Assembly (NCBI GenBank): GCA_025174535.1
Contig: JALBUN010000034.1
Location: forward strand, 102,501 to 166,500
Origin: Cantharellus purpuraceus
Lineage: Eukaryota > Basidiomycota > Agaricomycetes > Cantharellales > Hydnaceae
Length of the DNA: 64,000 nt
Direction: 5' to 3'
Notes under the pieces: generated by a model
What the model saw: only the letters and a program-made list of their open reading frames with translations
What the model was told of the DNA's origin: nothing
Databases searched by the model: none
Shown here: in pieces, positions 11,757-23,143 of the stretch
How positions within the stretch are numbered: the stretch's first letter is position 1
Layout of the letters: every line of letters begins with the position of its first letter
Made by a program: the position numbers and the translations under genes

Positions 11757-12676
11757 AACATTCAAGCTGAGTTTAGCAGTATAGAGCAGTTGTACGAAAC
11801 TGCTTGAATGATAGAGGAAGCAATGTGATACCACCATGGTATGTGAGAATGCAGCTAATGCGTCCTCCTCAACCCATATACCAGTAGTCAATAGAACTAC
11901 TGGTATGATGAATACAGGGAGTTGACCCACACCCCATGGATGTATGTATACGGCTCCTAACACACACTCACAACAAGCAAGTGTGTCAAGGTTGGAACCC
12001 ATAATGGAAGCTCCAGGTCCAATTCCAACAATTACCCCTTCAAGGATAATTATCAATTGAAGCCACCAGCACATGTGAGTGGTGATCAATCAAACAATGT
12101 TGCCAGTAATGTTGTGTGCTATGAATGTGGCCAGACAGGTCGCATGTGACCCAGCTGCCCCAAACTAAAGGGCAACATAAGGTCAGCTGTGGTCCAAAAG
12201 GACATGTCCTCACACATAGTGGAGGACAATGTAGATGGATTCTCCCTGATAGAGGGAGAACATGAAGAAGCAATGGATGATCCCAAGGACCATCTAGACA
12301 AAAAATTGCCAGCTATAGAAGTAGCAGACAGATGGGATGAGGAGGTCACCCCATATGAATGGGACAACCAAGATGATGCCCCCAAAAAGGAGGCTATGCC
12401 AACATATCACTCTAATGCAATACAAATTCCACTGAAACACACCTATGCAGTGCGTTTCTGTAGTGCAACAAGATTCCCAACAAGCAGGGAATCATGACAC
12501 CTGCATATAGCTGCTGTCAGCATCAACAGATCAACCAAACCTATGTATAATCATAGGACCCAACAGAAGTCAACAGTGCAACCCAATAGGCTGCACATAA
12601 ATAATAAAACAATCTCCAGGTATTGGGAGATTGGTGGAACACTTGCTCACTGTCTATTAGACAGTGGGAGCAAGGG
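11757..12676 (+). pseudogene. Ty3/gypsy gag C-terminus and protease start, decayed
   Basis: Continues the gag frame broken at 5,835: A-E-F-S-S-I-E-Q-L near 11,763, then a proline-rich linker. A zinc knuckle follows at 12,117-12,158 (C-Y-E-C-G-Q-T-G-R-M-stop-P-S-C), in which the zinc-binding His is replaced by Arg and a TGA stop is present. An acidic linker follows, then the start of an aspartic protease, L-L-D-S-G-S-K-G, near 12,651-12,676. An LTR fragment cuts it there. It is CpG-poor and as hairpin-dense as the upstream part, which argues that both parts were once one element. Confidence 0.75.
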
Positions 12677-13562
12677 TATTTTGGAACCCGCAAAATTATG
12701 GTGTTAGGGCAAACTCTAAATCACCACAATTCCGTGAATGAACAGCTGAGAGAATATCAAACCCTGCTGCAGCACAACTCCAGAAACAATTTAATGTTTG
12801 TACTTTGGTTACAATCCTTTGTATTGGTCAATGCAGACTATACGCAGAAAGGTAATACGTTTCTTAGCAGCAAGAAATGAATAAGACTTCCAGAGTCTAG
12901 AGTTCATGGATGCTTAGGGATCCAGATATTCCAAAATGAGGGGAATGCACTTAGAGGCTAAAGGAAGTAGGTGGATGAATCCAACCATCCAACCAGTGAC
13001 ACTCTGAAGTGGGTAACAGCAATGTGTGAAGTAGTCTAGCAACTGCTTCACACAAGTTCAAGCTTCTAATGCTCTGCAAAGGCAGTACACACTAGTAACT
13101 TAAACAAAGAGCACTAATGGCAGGACTATTGACAGACAATCTCACCCTGTAGATTTGTAGTCACGTGAGGCAGATACTACACTCACACCCAAAGCAGGAA
13201 TATCACTACTTTGAGTGCAATCAAGTACAGTTACACAACTGTAAAAGATCCTTGAACTGGAAATCAACAGTTACTGAGATAGAGGATGACACTGTATGTC
13301 ACTCTAGTCACACTGGTGTGCAGAAGATGGGTAGAAGTGGTAGAATATGTTGTTATTTCAGAGGCAGAATGACCTCCTTATATATTGTATTTACAGGGGC
13401 TGACTAATGTTTCTGGAATATTCTACCTATTAATAGATGGAAACTACTGGAAGGTTGTGGAAGGTGGAAGAAAGGGGTAGAATATTCCAAGCCAATCACA
13501 GGTTCTGATCACTGCATTAACACTGATCAGGAGCTGAATAATGGTTCTGGAAAGTTCTATCT
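12677..13562 (-). mobile_element. LTR family A, partial, reverse orientation
   Basis: Begins with the reverse complement of the family A terminus (TTTTGGAACCCGC) and runs through the R region and TATA box to about 13,560. There it is cut by the start of a copia-type LTR. It replaces the rest of the gypsy protease. Confidence 0.75.
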
Positions 13563-14317
13563 TGTTATTTGGAAGACCGGACTTCTAGGGGAGAGGGGAA
13601 CAGAGGGGGAACAGAGGGGATAGGAGGAATAGGAGCACATAGGAGGCTCAGGAGGTTGAGGGGGAGGTAGGAAAGCGAAGGGAAATGATTAGGAGGGAAG
13701 AGGAGAAGCCCCTGTAAGCTCCACACACATCAGATCATTCTCCTATATTTCTTTTATATTTTATTTCATCATTTTTTCCCTATTGGCTCCACCCCCCATT
13801 TCGTTTTTATCACAAGTTTCTTTCCCATGTTTCAAATGACACAGAACTTTTATCACGAGTTATCAGCATGCATATCTTGTATAAAACACGCCTAGCTAGA
13901 TATGCAATGGACCAGAGAATTTTCTCTCACCTGCTTTTTGTTGACTGTGTCTGAACTATTCGTTTCTGGAATAACTCCAGAACGAACGCGTATCTCTACA
14001 ATCTTTTGCATCCTCTTCCAGAGTATTGCAACATATATTCGAATCCCAGTTTTCGAAGCCTAAGCTCCACTGGTTGATTTTCTATTAAGCATTTACTCTC
14101 GTTCAAGTCATCTGCTCCTGCTCCCTGCTCAAATTGTCAAAATCTAGATGAATATCACACCAAATCCCATCAAACTTCGTAGGAAGATACTACTCAAGTA
14201 TATCTTCAATTCGATTATGCATACATCCAGTTCCCATCACTCCCTCTGTCTCTATTCGAAATCTACTCTCCACACACCCCCAGCAAGGCGAAGTTTCTTC
14301 AACATATCTAACAATAG
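13563..14317 (-). mobile_element. Copia LTR, truncated copy
   Basis: Starts TGTTATTTGGAAGAC and matches the copia LTR at 52,301-53,230 as far as the Cys-free A/T-rich segment near 14,300. It lacks the 14-bp minisatellite and the far terminus. It is fused to a reversed piece of family A LTR at 14,318-14,418. Confidence 0.65.
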
Positions 14318-14632
14318 AAGGAAACAAGGGGTAGAATATTCCAAGGCAATCACCTGATCTGATCACCCATCACCTGCTCTGATCCCTGAACTAGGCACTG
14401 ATCAGGCAAAAAGAAGGGTGTATGGGAACCACCTTTTCCCTATCAAATCCTATTTATGCAGCACCAATGTGCTATACTTTGCCTTTCCATTCCTAAATAT
14501 CAGCATATATTTGATGCTTGTACCTGGAATGGACTTATTCAAATATTCTCTATTTTTCCATATTTTTTCAGGAATGTTCCATGCAGAACTCAGCCCAGAA
14601 TCATTTATTTCTGCTGTGCTACAGTTGTGGAC

Positions 14633-16059
14633 TGTTTTGGAACCTGCAAAATTATGGTGTTAGGGCAAACTCTAAATCACCACAATTCCATGAATGAACA
14701 GCTGAGAAGAATATCAAATCCTACTGCAGCACAACTCCAGAAACAATTTAACATTTGTACTTTGGTTACAATCCATTGTAATGGTCAATGCAGACGATAC
14801 GCAGGAAGGTAATACGTTTCTTAGCAGTAGGGAATGAATAAGACTTCCAGAGTCTAGAGTTCACGGATGCTTAGGGGTCCAGATATTCCAAAAAGAGGGA
14901 AATGCACTTAGAGGCTAGAGGAAGTAGGTGGATGAATCCAACCGTCCAACCAGTGGCACTCTGAAGCGGGTAACAGCAATGTGTGAAGTAGTCTAGCAAC
15001 TGCTTCACACAAGTTCAAGATCCTAATGCTCTGCAAAGGCAGTACACACTAGCAACTTAAACAAGAGCACTAATGGCAGGACTATTGACAGACAATCTCA
15101 CCCTGTAGATTCGTAGTCACGCGAGGTAGATACTACACTCACGTCCAAAGCAGGACAATCACTACTTCAAGTGCAATCGAATACAGTTACACAACTGTAA
15201 GCGACCCTTGAACTGGACAATCAACAGTTACTGAGATGTAGAGGATGACACTGTATGTCACTCTAGTCACACTGATGTGCAAATGATGGGGTAGAAAATG
15301 GTTTTTTATTCAGAGGCAGAATGGGCTCCTTTTATATTGTATTTACAGGAGCCGACTAATACTACTGGAAACTTCTACCTATTAATAGATGGAAACTACT
15401 GGAAGCTAGTGGAATATGTGAGAAGGGGGTGGAAGTTTCCTAGCCAATGAGCTGCTTGGATTTGCTCTGACTCATGGCATGAGTCATGGATGGAGTCATA
15501 GTGTGACTCAGAGCAGGAGTCATAGTATGAGTAATCACAGGAGTCATAGCATGAGTCATGGCAGGAGTCATTGCATGAGTCACCATTACTCAAATAACTC
15601 AATCAATACTTCATTTCCCGGGCTGATTAGCACAGCTATGGGTAGGAACAGCTTCTATTGAACTCTCCACTGAAAATGGAGTCAGGAGATGCAGTGGTTG
15701 TGAAGATATTGAGCATTTACTGGCAGTGGTGACCAGATTGAGTCGGAGATTGAAATGAGTCATGTGATTGAAAATGAGTCAGTTGTCCGGGTGACTCCGG
15801 CTGACTTTAAAGCTGCTGACATCTGCGAAGGTTTGTGGGTCCATGTGGGTCCCAAAACTTTGCCCAGCAGAACAATAAGTTTGTAGACTCATTTCTGCAT
15901 GGAAAATTCCTGAAAAAATATGAAAAAATAGAGAATATTTGAATGGCCCTGAATCAAGAAAGCAGCAGATATATGCTGATATTTTAAGGCCATGAAGCGA
16001 AATTGTACAGTTTCAGGACTTTAAACAAGATCTTTTAAGGGAAAACCAGTTCCCATACA
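14633..16059 (-). mobile_element. Complete solo LTR family A, 1,427 bp, TSD TGGAC
   Basis: On the plus strand it reads TGTTTTGG...CCCATACA, so the element runs on the minus strand. It is flanked by a perfect 5-bp duplication, TGGAC, at 14,628-14,632 and 16,060-16,064. Removing it restores 'gttgtggacccatagg', as in the uninterrupted copy at 1,640. It carries the TGACTC array. Confidence 0.92.
15467..15600 (-). promoter_or_regulatory. Array of TGASTCA/TGACTCC sites in the LTR upstream region
   Basis: About a dozen copies of TGACTC or its complement in 130 bp, several being perfect TGASTCA, the site bound by Gcn4/AP-1-type bZIP factors. It lies just upstream of the TATA side in this LTR's own orientation. 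No binding is shown. Confidence 0.6.
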
Positions 16060-16302
16060 TGGACCCATAGGCACCCACAAACCTTTGCACAGCTGGCTCT
16101 CCACCTTTGGACCAGGCATTCGGCCTGAATTCAAGCTCAGATGTCTCTGATCAATAAATATTCTCTAACTTGACAACCACAGCCTCTCAGGGCACTATTT
16201 TCCATTGAGATCATCATCTGAGATGTGGCTATCCATGGCTATCCAAACCAGTGCAGAAAACAGGGTGGACACCCTTCTTTTTGCCTGATCAGTGCCTAGT
16301 TC

Positions 16303-17053
16303 TGTTATGACTATATTCATTAACGTCCAGATCCCCATCCGATCCACTCAGATCCCCGTGCATATGAAATCTATACTCCATTTGGAAACCGCCATCTCCA
16401 TCTCCCTGTCCAATTGTTACCGCTGATTCCACCCATCTGTCTCCGGTTCCAATTGATGCATCAGCATCACCATAGGAACCCGGACATCCGTCCCTGTTGG
16501 ACTCAGACATACTCATGCAAGGCCGTTGGCCTCAGAGACCCATCACTGGAGTAATTATTATTAGATTTCAAAATATGTATTTAAGTTGCCCAACTAGGGA
16601 CTTCATTCCCCAGTTCAAATATCGAATCACGCCTAGTTCCTAAGTCCGATCCTAACTCTCTAAGTTGTACTCCGTCTCCAAAATCTTGGACACCAGTATT
16701 AGTGAGGGTGCAGCACATAAGCTGAAGCCAAGTCCGTCCAACCACGACATGCTCCGGCTCCAACCCAACCTCCAACCCAACCTCCAACCCAACCTCCAAC
16801 CCAACCTCCAACCCAACCTCCAACCCAACCTCCAACCCAACCTCCAACCCAACCTCCAACCCAACCTCCAACCCAACCTCCAACCCAACCTCCAACCCAA
16901 CCTCCAACCCAACCTCCAACCCAACCTCCAACCCAACCTCCAACCCAACCTCCAACCCAACCTCCAACCCAACCTCCAACCCAACCTCCAACCTGAACTC
17001 TGACCCAATCTCCGACCCAATCTCCGACCCCCAATCGGACCTAGTGCGTAACA
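16303..17053 (+). mobile_element. Complete solo LTR family C, 751 bp, TSD AGTTC
   Basis: Reads TGTTATGACTATATTC...CTAGTGCGTAACA, with duplicated AGTTC at 16,298-16,302 and 17,054-17,058. It holds a TATTTAAG box near 16,580 and a long 12-bp minisatellite. It was inserted into the outer family A LTR. Confidence 0.92.
16761..16992. repeat. 12-bp minisatellite, unit CAACCCAACCTC, about 19 copies
   Basis: Near-perfect tandem repeat inside LTR family C. The period of 12 contains no stop in any frame, so long frames on both strands across it are artefacts. The minus strand is G-rich (GGTTGGGTTGGA). Confidence 0.95.
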
Positions 17054-17417
17054 AGTTCAGGGATCAGAGCAGGTGATGGGTGATCAGATCAGGTGATTGC
17101 CTTGGAATATTCTACCCCTTGTTTCCTTCTATTATTAGATAGAACATTCCAGAACCATTATTCAGCTCCTGATCAGTGTTAATGCAGTGATCAGAACCTG
17201 TGATTGGCTTGGAATATTCTACCCCTTTCTTCCACCTTCCACAACCTTCCAGTAGTTTCCATTGACCAATACAAGGGATTGTAACCAAAGTACAAACATT
17301 AAATTGTTTCTGGAGTTGTGCTGCAGCAGGGTTTGATATTCTTCTCAGCTGTTCATTCACAGAATTGTGATGATTTAGAGTTTGCCCTAACACCATAATT
17401 TTGCGGGTTCCAAAACA

Positions 17418-18102
17418 GCTACAGCTCTCCAGCAGCAAATAAAATGTTCACTACAATTATTTGACCATGTGCAGTGGGAAAAATTGTGTGCAGTTTCCCT
17501 TTTTGGCACAGAAGGCACTGGCAAGAGTTTGATATCCACTTGATTGTTCTCATTCCTTGACGCAGAATGAGCAAAAAATATGAGGGTTATTGAACATACA
17601 GAACAAAAGAGCTCACACATGCAATATGTATCTTCGCACCCCTTAGATATGCTCACATACCAGCCGGAGCCACCCCGCCAGAGAAAGGACTTTATGAAGC
17701 TTGAGCCAGTAGTCGAAGACACGCCCCCGACTTTTCCCCTCTCATTCAGGGAAACATATTTCCAAGTTGTGACCGTCCCCAGCCCCACACGCACAAATAT
17801 ATTCTGGCGTGATGCTTGGTCACTTAGCATCGGGCTTGCATGCGTGGCCTAAGGTATTACTAAAGTTCTTATCACCTCACACCAATATTGACATGGGATG
17901 AAGAGTGCTCCAAATACGTCTATGTTCACATATCTATTAAAGTCTGGCATGTTTGAGATTGTGCTATGATGAAGAAATCATGAGGAAACGACACAGCCAA
18001 ATGAGTGATACGGTCGGAGGAGTCAGCCCATGAACTCCAACCTTAACATATAAATGATGACAACAGTTCTGAATCACGCGTTGCGTATGGCTGAAAGCCC
18101 AT
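17418..18102. other. Boundary between repeats and the gene island; no gene seen
   Basis: Single-copy-looking sequence downstream of the TBC gene. The minus strand is open at about 17,830-17,420, but I recognise no product. It likely contains the 3' UTR of the TBC gene. Confidence 0.4.
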
Positions 18103-21100
18103 CTACGCAGATAAGTCTCTGAGTTCCTTTACCCTCGCATCCCGCTTCTTGATGATATCGGCATTGACCACGTACGGCCGTAGCTCGACTTCATTCTGAA
18201 GCAAAGCGATGTTGTCAGTCTGCCGTAAAACTGCGCACAACGATGTGATTAACGCACCCGGAGCAACTTATCCACTTCCCACATGCGGGTGGGAAGACTC
18301 TCGAGTGTGACATATAACGCAGGCACAGACTTGGCCTGGAGAAGTTCAGCTTCGTTGATCCGAAGGATCGACAGTGCGATGCGGAATAGTACGTCAAGGC
18401 CATCGACGATAAATACATCCCACACACGGAACAGAGTCTAGAGGAAATAACTCAGTTCCGCAGCATCGCGAGATTGCATAGGTATTAGATACAGACCTCC
18501 ACCGGTAGACAGTCTGTGAAGAGCGAGAGAAACCAAGAGAAACATATGGCAGGAAGATCGACCCCGAGATCCATGAGATGGTTGAAGATGGCAGGCATCA
18601 GGTCATGGACATAGTCGAGCAAAACAAGTGGGCATGCTCTTGACACCAGCAAGGATGGCGAGAAAAAATCCTCAGGAAGGTGTTTCTCGATAATACAGGT
18701 CAAGTTCCAGAATGCATCCTCCTCATCGGCATGCACGAGCAGCAAGGTAGAAGCAACAAGGTTCATCCCCTGGCAGTAGCCCACGCTCGAATTGCGTCTG
18801 AGGTACAGTCGACATGAAACGGTTTTAGGTCGCCCTGTAGTTAAGAATGCAGCACTTACCGACTGTATGCCCTCAGAACCCTCCGAAGTTTGTCTACGCC
18901 AACACCATCACCACCAAAGAATACATTCAAGGGCATGGTCCTCCCCACATCTTTCTCGATCTCAGTAATTGCAATACCCCCTTCTTTCACAGCATCCGCC
19001 AGAAGATCCCTGAACGCTCCAGGCTCGGCCATCTCCAGCGCCCCACTGCACTCAAGCCACACCTTTGCGCGATACACCAAAGGAATGCCTCCCCGGACCA
19101 ATCGCCCAAACTCCTTGCGCTCGTTCTGATTTGACGCGAGCCCCATTTGGGAGAACCCTACTAGTCCCTCGCTCTGCCGCAGTTCTTCCACATCATCTTC
19201 CGCCCCGCGAGAGCCGAGCCCAAGGATCGCGGCAGCACTGCTCGAAAGTGCAGCAGGGCGCGCAGAAGTAGCGGAGGAGGCCTTGACGGGCTTCATGTCC
19301 CTCCTCACTCGCAAGAAAGCATCCCACTCTCCTTTAAGCTTTGCCTGTTTCTTGTCATGCATATCAGTCAGCCGCGCGACGAGAGTCTGAACTGTATTGG
19401 GGCAGGCATGGTTTGGCACAAACGCGCCCTCGTCAACGGCTGGTAGGAAATCCAAGCTCACTATCTTGAGCGGCGCAGAGAGTGCGACAGAACGCGGCTT
19501 GATGCTTTGAGATGCCCGTTTACTCGACGGTTTCGAAGAGGACGTGCTGATCATTGACGCGACCTCGCTCTCGCCATTCGCAGCATCCTGATCCTTCCTC
19601 TCCTCGGGTATCACTTGGCCATTAAGTCTAATGCCATCCTTACACTCACAACTTCCCCGAACGACCTCAAACTCCCTAGCTCTCTCCGTATCATCACTCA
19701 AAGGCCAATCATCATCCTCTTCACGATCGGCCACTTTGATCCCTGTTAGACACCCCGGCGCTGAATTACCAGCACGCAACGCTCGATCCAGCAAGAGAAC
19801 ATCGTAGGACGACACCTCGTATACAAAGCCATAGCGGTCCGTGATAGGCTCCCTGCCGTCCGCATCCTGTCGGGTTGCGAATCGGTCACCCGTGAAGCCA
19901 CCAAATGAGGAGGGCGGCTTAAAGTCCGGGGAAACCAGCGAGGTATAAGTACGAGCGAGGTATTGTGTTGGCGGTTTGGCAGTCGCTGGAATGATGCTCT
20001 CCAAGGCGACAGATAGCCCCCCCGCCGTGGGCGCTGCTGAGACAACAGCCGTAGAGGGTCCTGTAGGTCCTGTGGTGATAGTCGAAGGACCCCCAGCAAC
20101 CTCCTCACGGGGATTAGTGGAGGTGACCTTGGCTTTAAACGAGCCGGCACCCAATCCGATTAAAAGCGGGTTCGTAAGCGTGCCCAGTCCGCCTGGTTTT
20201 CGGGCCTTTTCGACGGCGCTAGTTGAGTTTGCAATCGACACTGACAGATTTCTCGTCATGATGACAGCACGGCTCTTCCGCTTGCCATCGTCATGCTGTT
20301 CCAGCTCTCCTTCCGGTGCATGTTCAGGTCCGGACAGCGGGGGCGGTTTGGTCCTGAGTTTTGGCTTGGAGGGCTCCTTAAAAGTGATTCCATTGTCTCT
20401 GACATGTATGATGAGCTCCCAAGCGAGCCGAGTAACGAGCTCCCCCACATCGTGATCCACGAGGATAGATGACGCGTCAGGCGACATGACGCGCGTCGCG
20501 TTGCATAAAGCACGCAGGCTCGACCCTTGCACTGGCACAGCTTCCTCTGACGTTGACGTCTGGTCCTGAGGAGAGCGACTGGACGAGAGCACTGACGCGA
20601 CTTCGCTTTCTGCAGCAGACATGGCTGCGGATGTTACTGAGACTTGTGGTATTGGCTTTATCTCATCGTCATTCGGAGCTTCGGATATGCCACTTGTTGC
20701 AGTGACGGGTGCAGATACGGCAACCGGAGGAACTGGAACTGGTGCTGGGGGTGTGAATCCACCCAGGATAGGCGAACTCAGCACACTAGGTACTACCGAC
20801 TTTGTACTGACGCTAAAAGACGTCTTGCGATTATGACTGGGTGATTGGGAAGGCGTTGTCGATGGAGTAGCCTTTTGTTGAAGCTGAGAGGATGGCGAGC
20901 CCAACCGGAACGCGTTACGCACACCGTTGGCCAGACGCATGGTTGCCGTCGGACCCTCTTTTGCTTGCTTCGCCGTCAAGGTTGCTGTGGCATCCCTCTC
21001 GTGATGTGACAGCAACTCCGTCGTTCTCGTATTACTCTGCTCATCGTTGTTGTTGGCCTCAGTACCTTCCTCCGCGATAGAGTCATCTGTGGCTGGGACC

Positions 21101-22618
21101 TCGTCCTCAGTAATCGCACTCCCAGATCTCCCCTGCTGTCTGCTTTGAGCTTTAGCTAATGCGTTCTTTCCGAACCATCCCATCCAATCTCCAAGGCCTG
21201 TCGATGTCATAGACGCTAGAGAGCCTGAGCTGTCCGCTCGACTCCTCACGGACGGTCGCAACGATGTTGGGACACGAGACAGCGGCTGCGGGGAGGAGGT
21301 TCGAGACCGCGCTTGATCTTCATCATGAGTAACACTTGCGGTGTCCTCATTGATTGACGGCGTGAAAATTGAGCCATTAGGCTCGGACACAAGGATGCTC
21401 TGGGCCACTTTCTTGGAGCGGGTCTTTGGGTCCCACGGTGGTTCAGAGTCGGGAGGCGTGATCGACATGGCGGGAGATGGTGCTTGCGGGGCTGGGTCGT
21501 GGATTTTTGGCGTAAGGTCTTCTGAGAGTGCAACAAAGAGTGAGTCTTTCAAGGACTATTTCTGGCATAAGCATTATATTGACAAAGACATGACTCATGC
21601 TCACGAGTTGACCATGAGCACGCATGGTAGAGGTGCACGAATCTTGAGCATTCATGCCATCAGAACCCACATCCTCTACCTCGGAGTCGATGTCACTGTC
21701 TTGCGAGCCGTCCAAGATAGTCATGATAGACTCTCTGAGCCCATGCTCACGTTCCGGGTCTGAGACTGGGGATGAAATTGCTGCCTCTCGCACCATGGCT
21801 TGCTTCTGGATGAGTTTCCTCCGACCTTCCTCGAGTTCAATGCGCGCCTTTGTCAACTTTTCCACTGCCTCAGATAAAATCCGTAATGCAGAATGATAGG
21901 GGTGCACGACACTGCGGCATAAATCTCAGCAATAGTACCGATGTGTATTGACACAGCGAGAGACTCACTTCACATGGTCCTCTTCAGACAAAACAGATAG
22001 ATCTGAAATGGCATTTTGAATGTCGGCATCACTAAGAGAATGAAATGGAGTTGAAAGGACATGCGAAGCAGCACGTGCAGGCAAATCATGCAGAGTTTTG
22101 TGGGACGCGTCCAAGCCGGGAGAAGACGATAGGGTCAGAAGAGGCCTCTGAAGTGGTGTGCCTGGAGGAGTAGTCAGGGACCTCTCAGACAAGGCGGCTG
22201 ACTTGGACGAGCCAACGATGAAGAGCGGAACAGAGGGCAGGTCCCAGACCAATGAAAGAGTACTGGATCGTGTGGACACCGACGCCGACTCCAGACTGCG
22301 GGAATCGTCTTTCAACGAAACACGACTTTTCTGCTTTCGTTTTGAGAACTCCCGAACGCTGCCATCCCAATCTGCGGTCGATCGTCGTGCGTAACTAGAA
22401 CTATAGCGCTTACGCCCGCTGCCATTCGAGGACACCGCCTCTTGTGCAACGTGGCTGTCTGGAAGACAATAGCTTGTCGCTGGCCGGGGAATGGGTGGCG
22501 GTTTGTCGTCTCGTCCTCGTGCACGCCGCCGCGGAGCTTTGCCGCTGGCTGGGAGGTCGTCGGGTGACAGTGGATGTGAGTTTACAGGAATAGCAGAGTT
22601 GTTCAAAGAAATGCTCAT
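18103..22618 (-). CDS. TBC-domain Rab GTPase-activating protein, about 1,400 aa
   Basis: TBC proteins speed GTP hydrolysis by Rab GTPases on membranes. Exons: 22618-21969, 21911 to about 21,650, about 21,530 to 18860, 18797-18497, 18437-18258, 18219-18103. I could not fix the second intron. The start is the Met of M-S-I-S-L-N-N. The first 1,000 residues are mostly low-complexity Ser/Pro-rich, apart from a charged helix (K-L-T-K-A-R-I-E-L-E-E-G) near residue 235 and a D-R-Y-G-F-V-Y-E block typical of large fungal TBC proteins. The C-terminal TBC domain begins R-G-G-I-P-L-V-Y-R. It keeps the arginine finger (I-E-K-D-V-G-R-T) and the glutamine finger (Y-C-Q-G-M-N), so it should be catalytically competent. 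The domain is split by three introns. The target Rab is unknown. The start lies 156 bp from the divergent COA6 gene. Confidence 0.88.
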
Positions 22619-22774
22619 GGTGAGCAGAAACGAAAGCACTTGAGAGCCTTAGTGCCAAGTTCTCATGTGTCTAATTAGTATTGCGCCGTACGTTGAGGGC
22701 TTGGACGACGCCTGTCACGTTTGTAACTGTACCTTGCCCGTGACCGTGACCGTGACCCTGCCGATTCCGTCTGC
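22619..22774. promoter_or_regulatory. Shared divergent promoter, TBC gene / COA6
   Basis: 156 bp separate the two start codons. A short CCGTGA/GTGACC run (22,735-22,760) is present. I see no clear TATA box. Confidence 0.5.
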
Positions 22775-23143
22775 ATGGGCTGGTTTTCGTGGTTCTCATC
22801 TCAACCTGACCCGTCTTCAGCAGTAGCACCTGACAGATCACAACGCAAACTCTGCTGGGAGGCCAGAGACGCGTATTTCTCATGTTTGGATCAAAAATAC
22901 GTGCTCAAACCCGGTCAGGAGCACGGCGCCTGTTTAAAGCAACTGAACGCATACGAAGGGAAATGCGCCAAAAGCTGGGTAGGTTGTCATCAAGCATCCT
23001 CATTTTCTCATCAGTGTTATTTCCAAAACTTATGACCTCTGTAGATTGATTATTTCAACAAGCGGAGGGTTCTGCAGGAAGAACAAAAGGACCAGCTCGC
23101 CATGGCGAAGGCGCAGGCTGACGAGGCAGCCCATGGCAAATAA
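22775..23143 (+). CDS. COA6: Cytochrome c oxidase assembly factor 6 (CHCH protein)
   Basis: Exons 22775-22978 and 23045-23143, 100 aa, with a 66-bp intron. Coa6 acts in the mitochondrial intermembrane space in copper delivery to the Cox2 CuA site. The twin cysteine motifs are visible: C-x9-C (C-W-E-A-R-D-A-Y-F-S-C) and C-x10-C (from A-C-L-K-Q-L to E-G-K-C). They are followed by K-S-W-I-D-Y-F-N-K-R-R, the family's end of helix 2. There is no cleavable presequence, as expected for import by disulphide relay. Length matches the family. Confidence 0.93.

Larger units (their letters stand above)
14419..17417 (+). mobile_element. LTR family A, outer copy split by two nested LTRs
   Basis: The outer LTR starts TGTATGGGAACC at 14,419, is interrupted at 14,633-16,059 and again at 16,303-17,053, and ends CCAAAACA at 17,417. 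The last segment lacks about 0.6 kb, including the TATA region: 'cagtagtttcca' joins directly to 'ttgaccaatac'. Target-site duplications of both inner insertions lie within this LTR, so it is the oldest of the three. Confidence 0.8.

Noticed and set aside
14030..14060. tRNA-like T-loop TTCGAATCCC (also at 52,771)
   Set aside because: No acceptor or anticodon stem can be built around it, and it lies within copia LTR sequence.
16761..16992. Possible CRISPR-like array
   Set aside because: The units are contiguous 12-bp repeats without unique spacers, in a eukaryotic LTR.
16581..17054. Long glycine/leucine/valine- or asparagine/proline-repeat proteins in several frames on both strands
   Set aside because: They are translations of the 12-bp minisatellite, which lacks stops in every frame. 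The same applies at 48,125-48,595 and 59,789-60,181.
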